64,000 nt of DNA from an uncultured Akkermansia sp. (GTDB taxonomy: Bacteria; Verrucomicrobiota; Verrucomicrobiia; Verrucomicrobiales; Akkermansiaceae), in assembly GCA_905200945.1 (NCBI GenBank), contig CAJKMG010000011.1, forward strand, positions 26,594 to 90,593, written 5' to 3'. Below are positions 25,421-34,144 of the stretch, piece after piece. Position numbers and translations under genes: made by a program. A model generated the notes under the pieces. The model did no database searches, was not told the origin of the DNA, and was given only the letters and a program-made list of their open reading frames with translations. The stretch's first letter is position 1. Each line of letters begins with the position of its first letter.

Positions 25421-27262
25421 CTAATCCATGACCGGATCCAGTTCAACACGCAAGTTTTTCAGGATGTATTCCTGTCTTTCCCGCGTGTTTTTGCCCATGT
25501 AGAAAGACAGCAGATCTTTCACCTTGTGGGAGTCTTCCAGCCGGACGCGGTCCAGGCGCATCCCTTCCCCGATGAAAGCCTTGAATTCCTGGGGGGAGAT
25601 TTCTCCCAGGCCTTTGAACCGGGTAATTTCCGGACTTTTCCCCAGCAGGCTGATGGCTTCCTCCCTTTCTGCGTCCGAGTAGCAGTAGATGGTTTGCTGT
25701 TTGTTGCGCACGCGGAAGAGGGGCGTCTGGAGGATGAAGAGGTGTCCCTCCCGGATCAATTCCGGAAAGAACTGGATGAAGAATGTCATCAGCAGGATGC
25801 GGATGTGCATGCCGTCGTCATCGGCGTCCGTGGCGATGACTACTTTGTCATAGCGCAGTTCCTCCAAGCCGTTTTCAATGTTCAGGGCATGCTGGAGGAA
25901 GTTGAATTCCTCGTTTTCATAGACGACTTTACGGCTCATGCCGAAAGAGTTCAGCGGCTTGCCCCTCAGGGAGAAAACGGCCTGGGTTTCCGCATCGCGC
26001 GCCGTAGTGATGGAGCCGGAGGCGGAGATGCCTTCCGTGATGAAGAGGGTAGTTTCCCCGGCGCGGGAGTGTTTGGAGTTGTAATGCACCCGGCAGTCCC
26101 GGAGATTTTTATTGTGAATTTTGGCCTTGCGGGCGTTTTCGCGCGCCAGCTTCTGGATGCCGGAGAGTTCCTTGCGGTCCCGTTCGGAATCCTTAATCTT
26201 GGCTTCCAGGGCTTTGGCCGTTTCCGGGTTTTTGTGCAGGTAGTTGTCCAGCTCCCTGGCAATGAAGTTGCCCACAAAGGTGCGGATGGTTTCCCCTTCC
26301 GGGCTGATGGTGTTGGAGCCCAGTTTGGTTTTTGTCTGGGATTCAAAGACGGGTTCCTTCACCTTGATGGAGATGGCGGCTACGAGGGAGGAACGGATGT
26401 CCCCCGCCTCATAATTTTTCTTGAAGAAGTCCCTCAGGGTTTTGACGATGGCTTCCCGGAAGGCCGCCTGGTGGGTGCCTCCCTGGGTGGTGTGCTGCCC
26501 GTTGACGAAGGAGTAGTGCTCCTCCCCGTATTGGCCGCCATGAGTGAAGGCCACTTCAATGTCATGCCCTTCCAGGTGGATGATGGGGTACAGGGGTTCT
26601 TCGCTCATTGCTTCCGCAAGCAGGTCCAGCAACCCGTTTTTGGAGATGTAGCGGCGCCCGTTGAAATGCAGGGCCAGCCCTTTGTTGAGGTAGGAGTAGT
26701 ATCTGCACATTTTTTCGATATACTCCGGCCGGAATTGCGTGGCCGCGGGAAAGATGTCCGGGTCCGCGTGGAAAGCGGTGCGGGTGCCGTTGGGTTCCTC
26801 CGTGGCGCCGTCCTTCCGTCCCTTGGGGATTTCCTTTCCGCGGCAGAACTGGTAGGATCGCGTTTCCCCGTCGCGGTAGGCCTGGATTTCAAAAAAGTCG
26901 GACAGGGCGTTGACCGCCTTGATGCCCACTCCGTTGAGGCCTACGGATTTTTTGAAAGCGTCGCTGTCATATTTGGCTCCGGTGTTGATTTTTGCGGCGC
27001 AGTCCAGCAGTTTGCCCAGCGGAATGCCGCGGCCGAAGTCGCGCACTTCGCACAGGCCGTCCGGAGTCACGTCAATGGTGATTTTTTTGCCGAACCCCAT
27101 GACGAATTCGTCGATTGAGTTGTCGATGACTTCTTTTAAAAGGACGTAAATGCCGTCGTCCGGAGAAGCGCCGTCCCCCAATTTGCCGATGTACATCCCC
27201 GGGCGCATGCGGATGTGTTCCCTCCAATCCAGGGTTTTGATGCTGTTTTCGTCGTAGGCCAT
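25421..27262 (-). CDS. parE: DNA topoisomerase IV subunit B-like (type IIA ATPase subunit)
   Basis: The 613-residue protein has a GHKL ATPase domain with LKEVIDNSIDEF, DFGRGIPLG and GLNGVGIKAVNAL, a transducer domain, and a TOPRIM domain with LFITEGISASGSI, QAVFSLRGKPLNSFG and IATDADDDGMHIR. It ends ITRFKGLGEISPQEFK, the Bacteroidetes-type ParE ending. The usual EGDSA of the TOPRIM is EGISA here: Ile412 replaces the conserved Asp. A longer frame back to 27799 is open, but MAYDENSIKTLDW leads into the family's normal N-terminus. It begins the parE-uppS-manC-ruvX run. The partner A subunit is not in the window. Confidence 0.9.
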   Translation of the reverse strand: MAYDENSIKTLDWREHIRMRPGMYIGKLGDGASPDDGIYVLLKEVIDNSIDEFVMGFGKKITIDVTPDGLCEVRDFGRGIPLGKLLDCAAKINTGAKYDSDAFKKSVGLNGVGIKAVNALSDFFEIQAYRDGETRSYQFCRGKEIPKGRKDGATEEPNGTRTAFHADPDIFPAATQFRPEYIEKMCRYYSYLNKGLALHFNGRRYISKNGLLDLLAEAMSEEPLYPIIHLEGHDIEVAFTHGGQYGEEHYSFVNGQHTTQGGTHQAAFREAIVKTLRDFFKKNYEAGDIRSSLVAAISIKVKEPVFESQTKTKLGSNTISPEGETIRTFVGNFIARELDNYLHKNPETAKALEAKIKDSERDRKELSGIQKLARENARKAKIHNKNLRDCRVHYNSKHSRAGETTLFITEGISASGSITTARDAETQAVFSLRGKPLNSFGMSRKVVYENEEFNFLQHALNIENGLEELRYDKVVIATDADDDGMHIRILLMTFFIQFFPELIREGHLFILQTPLFRVRNKQQTIYCYSDAEREEAISLLGKSPEITRFKGLGEISPQEFKAFIGEGMRLDRVRLEDSHKVKDLLSFYMGKNTRERQEYILKNLRVELDPVMD

Positions 27263-27386
27263 GTGCAACGGGGTCGCGCTTATTATAGCGGTGCCCCCGG
27301 AATTTGCGAAGAAAAAATGAGGGCCCGTCCGTTTGTGTTTGATGAAGCTTGACCCGGAGGCCGTCCCTTGGTGGAATCCACGGCGT

Positions 27387-28235
27387 ATGATCAGTTGCAA
27401 GGCTCCGTGCAAAGTGAACGTTTCCCTCCGCGTTCTGGGAAAGAGGCCGGACGGCTTCCATGAGGTGGATACTGTGATGGTTCCCCTGGATTTGTGCGAT
27501 GTGCTGGAGTTTTCCCCGGCGGCCCGTCTGGAAATGAGCTGTGACGCTCCGGGCGTGCCTCTGGATGAGAGCAACCTGGTTATGAAAGCGGGACGGCTGA
27601 TGGAGCGGGAGCTGGGAAGGTCCATGCCGTGGCATGTCCGCCTGGTGAAGAAGGTGCCCCATGGTGCGGGGCTGGGCGGCGGCAGCAGTGACGCCGCATG
27701 CGTGCTGCGTACCCTCAATGAGCTGGAACACGGAGGTTTGTCCCGGGAGCGTCTGGCGGAGCTGGGAGGGGAAATCGGTTCCGACGTGGGTTTTTTCATT
27801 TATGGCGCGGCGAGCCACTGCACCGGGCGCGGAGAGAAGGTGGAGCCCTTGCCGGAGTGGAAGGGATGGCGTCCCCGGGTTGTTTTATTGAAGCCGTCGT
27901 TTGGTGTTTCCACGCCGGACGCCTACCGCCGCTGGTCCGGTTCCAGGGAATTGCCCGGCATTCCTTATGGGGAGCAGGATGTGGGCGGCCATGTGCTGGT
28001 CAATGATCTGGAAAGGCCTGTATTTGAAAAGCATTTATTCCTGGCGGAAATGAAGCGCTGGCTGGTGAAGCGCCCCGGGGTGTGCGGCGCCATGATGTCC
28101 GGTTCCGGTTCCACCATGTTCGCCGTGGTGGAGGATGAAGGGACCGGACGCGCGCTGATGGAGGATGCCGCCCGGGAGCTGGACCCTACTTTATGGATGT
28201 GGTCCGGCCTGGTGATGCAGGGTGACGAGCGGTAA
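27387..28235 (+). CDS. ispE: 4-diphosphocytidyl-2-C-methyl-D-erythritol kinase
   Basis: IspE phosphorylates CDP-methylerythritol in the MEP isoprenoid pathway. The 282-residue GHMP kinase shows CKAPCKVNVSLRVLGKRPDGFHE with the substrate-site Lys and His, the ATP-binding glycine loop VPHGAGLGGGSSDAACVL, GSDVGFFI and the C-terminal SGSGSTMFAV. The length is normal. A more upstream frame start at 27333 adds sequence not found in the family. It is divergent from parE with 124 bases between. MEP-derived isoprenoids feed the nearby uppS product, although the genes are on opposite strands. Confidence 0.94.
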   Translation: MISCKAPCKVNVSLRVLGKRPDGFHEVDTVMVPLDLCDVLEFSPAARLEMSCDAPGVPLDESNLVMKAGRLMERELGRSMPWHVRLVKKVPHGAGLGGGSSDAACVLRTLNELEHGGLSRERLAELGGEIGSDVGFFIYGAASHCTGRGEKVEPLPEWKGWRPRVVLLKPSFGVSTPDAYRRWSGSRELPGIPYGEQDVGGHVLVNDLERPVFEKHLFLAEMKRWLVKRPGVCGAMMSGSGSTMFAVVEDEGTGRALMEDAARELDPTLWMWSGLVMQGDER

Positions 28236-28298
28236 AAACATGATTCCGCAGGAGGCCTTGCCTTGACGGAGGGGGAGGCATGCCGTTACACTCCGTCC

Positions 28299-28865
28299 AT
28301 GATTAAGAGTTTGTTGGCAGGCGTAATGATGGCGGCAGTGTGCGCCGTCCAGGCCGGTGAATATGGGGACAGCGCCGTCCGGGCCGCCCGGGAGCTTTCC
28401 GGGGCGGTGAAGACGGGCGATATGATGTGGATGATTGAGAAAATGTACCCTCCCATGAAGAAGCAGCTTGTCGCTTCTTTTCCGGGCGGGGAGGCCTCCT
28501 TCATGGAGACCATGAGGGAAAAGATGCGGTCCGCCGCCGCCGTGATGAAGGAGCGCGGCATGGTGGTGGAGACGTATGAAATAGGCCAGCCTGCGGCGGA
28601 ACATCTGGTGAAGGGTGGAAGCGAGGTGCTGGTGGTGCTTCCCACGCGGATGGTCATTTCCATGAAGCGCCCGGACGGGGTGCCCGTGAAGGTGGAGAAT
28701 ACCGGTGTTCTGGTGCTGGTGAAGGATTTGAAGGATAAGGGGCCCTGGACGTTCATCGACGCTTCCAGGATGAATGCGAACGGTTTGCGCTCCATGTTCT
28801 ACGACTTGCCGGAAAAGGTGAATCTTCCGCCGGTTTCTTCCCGCCAGCTTCCCGTGGGCCAATAG
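28299..28865 (+). CDS. Secreted protein of unknown function
   Basis: I do not recognise this 188-residue protein. It has a clear signal peptide (about 1-19, ending AVQA) and a mature part with alternating helices, including ELSGAVKTGDMMWMIEKMYPP and a strand-rich C-terminal half (VLVVLPTRMVISM, GVLVLVKDLKDKGPWTFIDAS). The pattern, a helical start and a final strand describing work-done wording such as PWTFIDAS, resembles NTF2-like or DUF-type periplasmic proteins, but no family can be named. It lies 63 bases after ispE and 19 before the helicase gene, so it may share their transcript. Confidence 0.7.
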   Translation: MIKSLLAGVMMAAVCAVQAGEYGDSAVRAARELSGAVKTGDMMWMIEKMYPPMKKQLVASFPGGEASFMETMREKMRSAAAVMKERGMVVETYEIGQPAAEHLVKGGSEVLVVLPTRMVISMKRPDGVPVKVENTGVLVLVKDLKDKGPWTFIDASRMNANGLRSMFYDLPEKVNLPPVSSRQLPVGQ

Positions 28866-28884
28866 GAAGGGCGTATTCCCGCGT

Positions 28885-30870
28885 ATGAAGGCCGCCGGGG
28901 AAGAAGGCATGGATGGCGCTAGCGCTTTTGAGGCTTATGTCCACCGGGCATTTGCACCGGACGGGCTGTTTTCCCGTGCCAGGGATTTTGAGTACCGGGC
29001 GGAGCAGCAGAGCATGGCTCTGGCTGTGGCGAGGGCGCTTCAGGTGGATGCCCCTCTGCTGGTGGAGGCCGGAACAGGCGTGGGCAAGTCCCTGGGGTAT
29101 TTGCTGCCGGCGGTGAAGTTTGCTCTGGATTTTGACCGGAAAGCGGTGGTTTCCACGCATACCATTAATTTGCAGGAGCAATTGTTCAACAAGGATATTC
29201 CGCTGCTGCGCACCGCCCTGGGAATTGATTTTTCCGCCGCCCTGTTGAAAGGCAGGCAGAATTACCTGTGCCATACCCGCCTGCGGCGTGCGCTGGCGCA
29301 GATGGATTCCCTCTTTACGCAGGGTGAGGCCGCGGAGTTGAAGAGGATCCAGGACTGGGCCCTGAGAACGCAGGACGGCACCCTGAGCGACATGGCATTC
29401 CGGCCGTCTTCCAAGGTATGGGCCATGGTATGCAGCGAACCGCATGCGTGCAGCATGCGCCATTGCGGCCCCTCCTGTCCGTACCAGGCAGCCCGCAAGC
29501 GGGTTCTGGAGGCCAAGGTAGTGGTGCTTAATCATACTCTGTTTTTCGGGCTGATGGCCCAGGCGGAGGATTCCGAGGAGGCGGGGTTCGTGTTTCCCGG
29601 GGATTTTGTGATTCTGGACGAGGCCCATATGATTGAGAACATCGCAGCCCGCCAGCTTGGCGTCCAGCTTTCGGAGCCGCATTTGAACTATGAATTGTTG
29701 CGGATGTATAATCCGCGCACGCACAAGGGATTGCTGAAACCGCTGAACAATCCGGCCCTGTTTCAGCGGGTTCAGGACGTGATGGACGCCTCCGGCCTGT
29801 TTTTCCAGAATGCGCGGGATGACCTGGGGTTTGCGGGTTCCGGCAAGATTGTCCGCATTCTTCAGCCGGAGTGGTCGCAGGATATTCTTTCACAGCCTTT
29901 GATGGAATTGATCGGGGAATTGAAAACGGAGAGGGAGAAGCAGGAGGAAAATGCAGCCGCGAAGGATGAGCTGGCGGATATGGCCGCCCGGATGGAGGAG
30001 GCGCAGGCTTCCCTGAAGGCGCTGATGGACATGACGGAGGAAGGTCACGTATATTGGGCGGAGCGTTCCGGGCCGGATGGAAGGAATATGAGCATTTGCT
30101 CCGCTCCCGTGGAGGTGGGGGATATTTTGAGGGAACGCCTGTTTTCCGCCGGACGTTCCGCCATTCTGACTTCCGCCACGCTGGGGACCGGAGATGCGGA
30201 CATGAGTTATTTTGCGGGGCGCGTAGGGGCGGAAAGCGTTCGGAAGCTTCAGATTGGAAGCCCGTTCAATTACCGGGAGCAGATGCGGCTGATTGTAGCC
30301 CGTTCCATGCCGGAGCCGGACCAGCCGGAGTATGCGGAAGTTTTGCCGGAATGGATTAAAAGGTATCTGGCGGAGTCCCGCGGCAGGGCTTTCGTGCTGT
30401 TTACCAGCTATCGTCTGATGGTTCAGGCGGCGGAGAAAGTGCGTCCTTTTTGCGAGGAACAGGGCTGGACGCTGTACGTGCAGGGGCAGGATATGCAGCG
30501 GCATGCCATGCTGGAGGCGTTCCGGAAGGATGTGGACAGCGTGCTTTTCGGTACGGACAGTTTCTGGACCGGGGTGGATGTGCCGGGAGAATCTCTTTCC
30601 AACGTTATTGTCACGCGCTTGCCGTTTGAAGTGCCGGATCATCCGCTTGTGGAGTCCCGTTTTGAGAGTATCAGGGAACGCGGGGGGAATCCGTTTTACG
30701 AATATTCCGTACCTGTAGCCATTCTGAAGCTGCGGCAGGGGGTAGGGCGTCTGATCCGCACCAGGAGCGATTCCGGCATGGTGGTGATTCTTGATCCGCG
30801 CGTAGCTACCAAGAGGTATGGAATGCGTTTTCTCAAGTCCCTGCCGGAGGCCCGGCTGGAGTTTGTATGA
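28885..30870 (+). CDS. DinG/XPD-type ATP-dependent DNA helicase
   Basis: The 661-residue superfamily 2 helicase has a Q-like RAEQQSMALAVARAL, Walker A VEAGTGVGKSLGYLLP, a cysteine set (LCHTR, then CSEPHACSMRHCGPSC) that fits the 4Fe-4S cluster of XPD/DinG proteins, LNHTLFF, and a DEAH box VILDEAHMIEN. The C-terminal motifs include AILTSATLG, FVLFTSYRLM, GTDSFWTGVDVPG and RQGVGRLIRTRSDSG. Such helicases unwind 5' overhang duplexes, R-loops or G-quadruplexes. The start gives a normal N-terminus. It converges with cbiO seven bases downstream, without an obvious terminator between them. Confidence 0.9.
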   Translation: MKAAGEEGMDGASAFEAYVHRAFAPDGLFSRARDFEYRAEQQSMALAVARALQVDAPLLVEAGTGVGKSLGYLLPAVKFALDFDRKAVVSTHTINLQEQLFNKDIPLLRTALGIDFSAALLKGRQNYLCHTRLRRALAQMDSLFTQGEAAELKRIQDWALRTQDGTLSDMAFRPSSKVWAMVCSEPHACSMRHCGPSCPYQAARKRVLEAKVVVLNHTLFFGLMAQAEDSEEAGFVFPGDFVILDEAHMIENIAARQLGVQLSEPHLNYELLRMYNPRTHKGLLKPLNNPALFQRVQDVMDASGLFFQNARDDLGFAGSGKIVRILQPEWSQDILSQPLMELIGELKTEREKQEENAAAKDELADMAARMEEAQASLKALMDMTEEGHVYWAERSGPDGRNMSICSAPVEVGDILRERLFSAGRSAILTSATLGTGDADMSYFAGRVGAESVRKLQIGSPFNYREQMRLIVARSMPEPDQPEYAEVLPEWIKRYLAESRGRAFVLFTSYRLMVQAAEKVRPFCEEQGWTLYVQGQDMQRHAMLEAFRKDVDSVLFGTDSFWTGVDVPGESLSNVIVTRLPFEVPDHPLVESRFESIRERGGNPFYEYSVPVAILKLRQGVGRLIRTRSDSGMVVILDPRVATKRYGMRFLKSLPEARLEFV

Positions 30871-30877
30871 GGTTTTT

Positions 30878-31648
30878 TCAGAATGTCCCGGAATTGTTCC
30901 GTTGTCTCTCCTGCCGCATCAGGAGGTAGCTGAGGGGTTGTTCGAGGCGCGCTTCTGCCAGCAGGGAGCGGTCCGCAAAGATGTCAGGAACGGGAGCGTC
31001 TGCCAGGATGGAGCCGTCTTTCATTACAACGCAGCGCGTACACAGTTCCATGACCATGTCCAGATCATGGGTAGCAATGATTTTGGTATGGGTGAATTGG
31101 CGCAACAGACTGATGAGGGTACGGCGGGAGGCAGGGTCCAGGTTGGCGCTCGGTTCGTCCAGTACCAGGATGTCCGGACTCATGGAGAGGACCGTGGCGA
31201 TGGAGACGGCCCGTTTTTCCCCTCCGGAAAGATGGTGGGTCATTTTGTCTGCCAGGGCTTCCGCATGGACATCCCACAGGGCCTGTTTCACGCGGCGGCG
31301 GATTTCCTCCGGGGGGAGTCCCATGTTGAGCGGTCCGAAGGCCACGTCTTCCCGGACAGTAGGCATGAATAGCTGGTCTTCCGCCTGCTGGAAGACCATT
31401 CCCACGCTTTCCCGGACGCGGACGACGGTTTTGGGGGTCACGGGAATGTCCCCCACCCGTACCTGGCCGGAGGAAGGGGTCAGCAGACCGTTGAGATGGA
31501 GCAGCAGCGTGGATTTCCCTGCGCCGTTCCCGCCTACGACGGCGACGGATTCCCCGTGGGTGATGCGCAGGGAGACGCCGTTCAGCGCCGGAGGGGAATC
31601 CGGGTAGCTGAAACACAAGTCAATAGTTTCTACAAGGTGGTGGCTCAT
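30878..31648 (-). CDS. cbiO: Energy-coupling factor ATPase for cobalt/nickel
   Basis: The 256-residue ABC ATPase has Walker A VVGGNGAGKSTLLLHLNGL, Q-loop GMVFQQAEDQLFMPTV, signature HLSGGEKRAVSIAT, Walker B ILVLDEPSANLDP and the switch His in IATHDLDMVMELC. The Q-loop FQQxxDQLF and the GKST motif are typical of CbiO/NikO ATPases. It is the last gene of a CbiM-CbiQ-CbiO unit and its start overlaps the cbiQ stop by four bases. The transporter would supply cobalt for corrinoids or nickel; the metal cannot be decided from sequence. Confidence 0.92.
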   Translation of the reverse strand: MSHHLVETIDLCFSYPDSPPALNGVSLRITHGESVAVVGGNGAGKSTLLLHLNGLLTPSSGQVRVGDIPVTPKTVVRVRESVGMVFQQAEDQLFMPTVREDVAFGPLNMGLPPEEIRRRVKQALWDVHAEALADKMTHHLSGGEKRAVSIATVLSMSPDILVLDEPSANLDPASRRTLISLLRQFTHTKIIATHDLDMVMELCTRCVVMKDGSILADAPVPDIFADRSLLAEARLEQPLSYLLMRQERQRNNSGTF

Positions 31649-32457
31649 GAGGTGAGGCTGCGGGCGTATTGGCCCGCAAGCATGGTGATGTTGAAACAGC
31701 GGAACAGAATGACGAGAACGCAGAAGAGGATGCCTCCCGCTGCGCCGCGTCCCGTGATGACGCTGCGGGAACTGGCGAATTCAGGATCTTCCCCGCCTCT
31801 GCACAGGACGGCCTGGTAAATGCGTTCCGCCCGCCCGAATGTCCGCAGCAGGAGCTGTCCGGCCATAGCCCCCCACGTGGAAAGAGGGATGGGGCCGGAG
31901 CCTCCCCGCCGGGAGCGGAAGGCCATCAGCATATGTTGGAATTCATCCATCAGGATAAAGGCGTATCGGTACAGGAAGGTCATCAGCGTGATGAGGATGC
32001 GCGGGGCGCCGAGCTGCCTCAGGCCGCGGCAGAGAGGCGCAAAGCCTGTGGAGGCCAACAGCGTGAAGGCGCCCAGAATGGTGAGCATGCACCTCAGGAT
32101 GATGGAAATGAAAGAGATCATGCCCTGCGTGACGGGAATGCCGAACCATTCTCCCATGGGAATTCTGTCCACCAGAGGGTTGAAGATGCCGATCATGACG
32201 GCGACGGGCAGCAGCCACAGGGTACGTTTCAGAAGGTAGCCCAGGGGAAGGCCCGCCAGGCGGATGACGCAGACCGGGAACAGGAAGAAAGGCAGGAGCC
32301 CTGTAATTTCCTGCGGAGGCCAGGAAAGAACGCAGATTTGATAGACGAGGAAAGAACCGATTTTAATGCGGGCGTCCAGACGGTGGATGCCGGTATTTCC
32401 GCAGGAAAACCGGTCCATCTGGCGGAATTGGCGCGGGGCATCTGTAAACAGTGGCAT
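31645..32457 (-). CDS. cbiQ: Energy-coupling factor transmembrane protein CbiQ
   Basis: The 270-residue membrane protein has four to six helices and the ECF-T coupling features. DARIKIGSFLVYQICVLS near the start and RSRRGG in the cytoplasmic loop (AFRSRRGGSGP) match the conserved ARG-type coupling motifs of CbiQ. A second AxRRG-like segment, VLCRGGEDPEF, lies near the C-terminus. CbiQ links the CbiM substrate binder to the CbiO ATPase. It lies eight bases after cbiM and overlaps cbiO by four, so the three are coupled. Confidence 0.9.
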   Translation of the reverse strand: MPLFTDAPRQFRQMDRFSCGNTGIHRLDARIKIGSFLVYQICVLSWPPQEITGLLPFFLFPVCVIRLAGLPLGYLLKRTLWLLPVAVMIGIFNPLVDRIPMGEWFGIPVTQGMISFISIILRCMLTILGAFTLLASTGFAPLCRGLRQLGAPRILITLMTFLYRYAFILMDEFQHMLMAFRSRRGGSGPIPLSTWGAMAGQLLLRTFGRAERIYQAVLCRGGEDPEFASSRSVITGRGAAGGILFCVLVILFRCFNITMLAGQYARSLTS

Positions 32458-32465
32458 GGGGAGGG

Positions 32466-33509
32466 TCAGCGGGGGCAGCGGCTGTGCGGTTTTCTGCCGA
32501 ACAGGAAACCGGACGCAAAAATAAGAGCTGCGATCATAACGCTTCCCAGCACGCCGGCCATGCTCGTTTCAGGGTTGACAATGGAGGAGGCGGCTTCCGT
32601 TTCTGCGGTGTTTGCCCCGTCATCAGCGGGAAAGGCGTAGTCCGGCATGATGGCGGTGGCTTCCTGTACGGTTTCCAGGTTCCGGTGGAGGGGGGACGGT
32701 TCCGCCAGTCTGGTTTCTTCCGACCCGGTGACGCCGGCTACAGACCATTCCAGCCCGTCAGGATAGGCGGAGGCGAACCAGGAGAGGGCGGCTCCGCAGA
32801 GCAGGGCCGCTACCGCAAAGATGCCCAAAACGGTCCAGGATGCTTTTTTGACGGTTCCGGTTTCCAAATCGGCCGGACGCAGCAGGGACGGCTGCGCCTT
32901 GCTGATGAAGATGACGACGGCTGCCGTAGCAAGGCCTTCTACGGCGCCGATGGCCAGATGAATGGGCAGCATCAGTTCCACGAATTGAGCGAAGGGCAGG
33001 GCTGAGATGCCGGATGCCGTTGTTTCCAGGACGACGGTGAAGGCTCCCATCTGGAGCCCGATGACGGCGGCGGTGACGCAGGCCAGCGTAATGCGGCCCG
33101 CACCGGGGTGTTTCCCGGCCAGGGGCCTGTAAATGAAGGGGTAGGCCACCAGGCAGGAGAAGAAGCCCATGTTGAAGATGTTGCAGCCCAGGGCCAGCAG
33201 TCCCCCATCCGCAAAGAAAAGAGCCTGCACCGCCAGGACGGCCGCCATGACCAGGAAGCCCGCATACGGCCCCAGAAGAACCGCCAGGATAAGGCCACCG
33301 CCCAGATGGCCGCTGGAGCCGGTGCCCGGAATGGTGAAATTCAGCATCTGGCAGGCAAAGATGAAGGCTCCCAGCACGCCCATGAGCGGGACGAGCCGCA
33401 TTTCTTTTTCCTGCCTGACTTTGCGGGCGCAGAGCATTGTAATTGCAGCGGAAGCCGCCCACATGGTGCAGCCTACCGCCGGTGAGATAAAGCCGTCCGC
33501 CATATGCAT
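32466..33509 (-). CDS. cbiM: Cobalt/nickel transporter CbiM with C-terminal PDGLE (CbiN-like) extension
   Basis: The substrate-binding membrane component begins MHMADGFIS, whose N-terminal Met-His pair chelates the metal after processing. The following segments LLGVLGAFIFACQMLNF, GTGSSGHLGGG and ADGGLLALGCNIFNMG are diagnostic for CbiM. The 347-residue protein is longer than simple CbiM: after about residue 220 come a hydrophobic helix, a YPDGLEWSVAG motif (the PDGLE domain related to CbiN), a low-complexity stretch and a final membrane helix. This explains the absence of a separate cbiN. It is the first gene of the operon. Confidence 0.9.
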   Translation of the reverse strand: MHMADGFISPAVGCTMWAASAAITMLCARKVRQEKEMRLVPLMGVLGAFIFACQMLNFTIPGTGSSGHLGGGLILAVLLGPYAGFLVMAAVLAVQALFFADGGLLALGCNIFNMGFFSCLVAYPFIYRPLAGKHPGAGRITLACVTAAVIGLQMGAFTVVLETTASGISALPFAQFVELMLPIHLAIGAVEGLATAAVVIFISKAQPSLLRPADLETGTVKKASWTVLGIFAVAALLCGAALSWFASAYPDGLEWSVAGVTGSEETRLAEPSPLHRNLETVQEATAIMPDYAFPADDGANTAETEAASSIVNPETSMAGVLGSVMIAALIFASGFLFGRKPHSRCPR

Positions 33510-33841
33510 GATGTTGATGCCTTTCTATTGGATGGAGTGAAGTATTGCTGAAAGCCCCGGACCGGGCAGATTGGCGCCACTTTAGCATAAACACCGTAAA
33601 GCCGAAGAAGGAAATGCGGCAACAGAGGAAAGTATGTTTCTTCCGCTTCGCGTTTTTGGTTCCCGTGCGGAGCCGGTAAGGCCTGTTTCCGGCAAAAGAG
33701 CCTTTCCGGAGGGGGAACGGGAGGGAGGGCGCGTTTCTTCGGGTACATCCGGCGGCAATTCATCTGCCGTCCCTTGCCGACAAAAGGTGTGGACGGGTTG
33801 GGCGTGATGCAGGCGGGAAAACTGTCTGCTAGACGGGACCC
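33510..33841. other. Region upstream of cbiM, no recognised riboswitch
   Basis: These 332 bases lie between cbiM (minus) and a small plus-strand gene. I looked for a cobalamin riboswitch on the minus strand and did not find the B12-box sequence (GCCACTG context) or the CCTGCC 3' element in proper order. No NiCo-type element was apparent either. The regulatory mode of the metal transporter remains unseen. Confidence 0.5.
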
Positions 33842-34126
33842 ATGATGAATTTTTCCATAGCCAAGTGTTTGTTTTCCATAGGAGGATGCACGACAATCCT
33901 GGGCAACATTTCCGCAGACACGGCCGTGTCTTCCGCCGGAGCCATCGGAGGCCTGGGCGTTCTGACGATTGCCGTGAACTATACGCTGAATCTGCTTAAA
34001 AAGAAGGATGAACAGTTGATGGCGAAAGATGCCCGCATTGAAGCCCTGATGGACCGCCTGATTGACAAATGCCCGAATTGCGAGCTGGCGAAAGCGGCCA
34101 ACAAGTCCCTGCTGGATGATGAATGA
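33842..34126 (+). CDS. Small membrane protein with coiled coil, function unknown
   Basis: This 94-residue protein has an N-terminal hydrophobic region with two segments (about 8-22 and 33-51; GAIGGLGVLTIAVNYTLNLL). A positively charged turn KKKDEQLMAKD then leads to a heptad-like helix ending in CPNCELAKA. The shape recalls holins and other small phage-like or membrane-damage proteins such as BhlA, but that is a shape argument only. The start is weak: no clear ribosome site precedes it, while a strong GGAGG in the gene belongs to another frame. I give it moderate confidence as a gene. Confidence 0.55.
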   Translation: MMNFSIAKCLFSIGGCTTILGNISADTAVSSAGAIGGLGVLTIAVNYTLNLLKKKDEQLMAKDARIEALMDRLIDKCPNCELAKAANKSLLDDE

Positions 34127-34144
34127 CGGCTGGCGTGGGGGCGT

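Noticed and set aside
25382..27118. 578-codon open frame opposite parE
   Set aside because: Phe/Gly/Val-rich antisense frame; the minus strand has full topoisomerase motifs.
33510..33841. Cobalamin riboswitch upstream of cbiM
   Set aside because: No B12-box (GCCACTG context) or ordered 3' elements found on the minus strand by eye.
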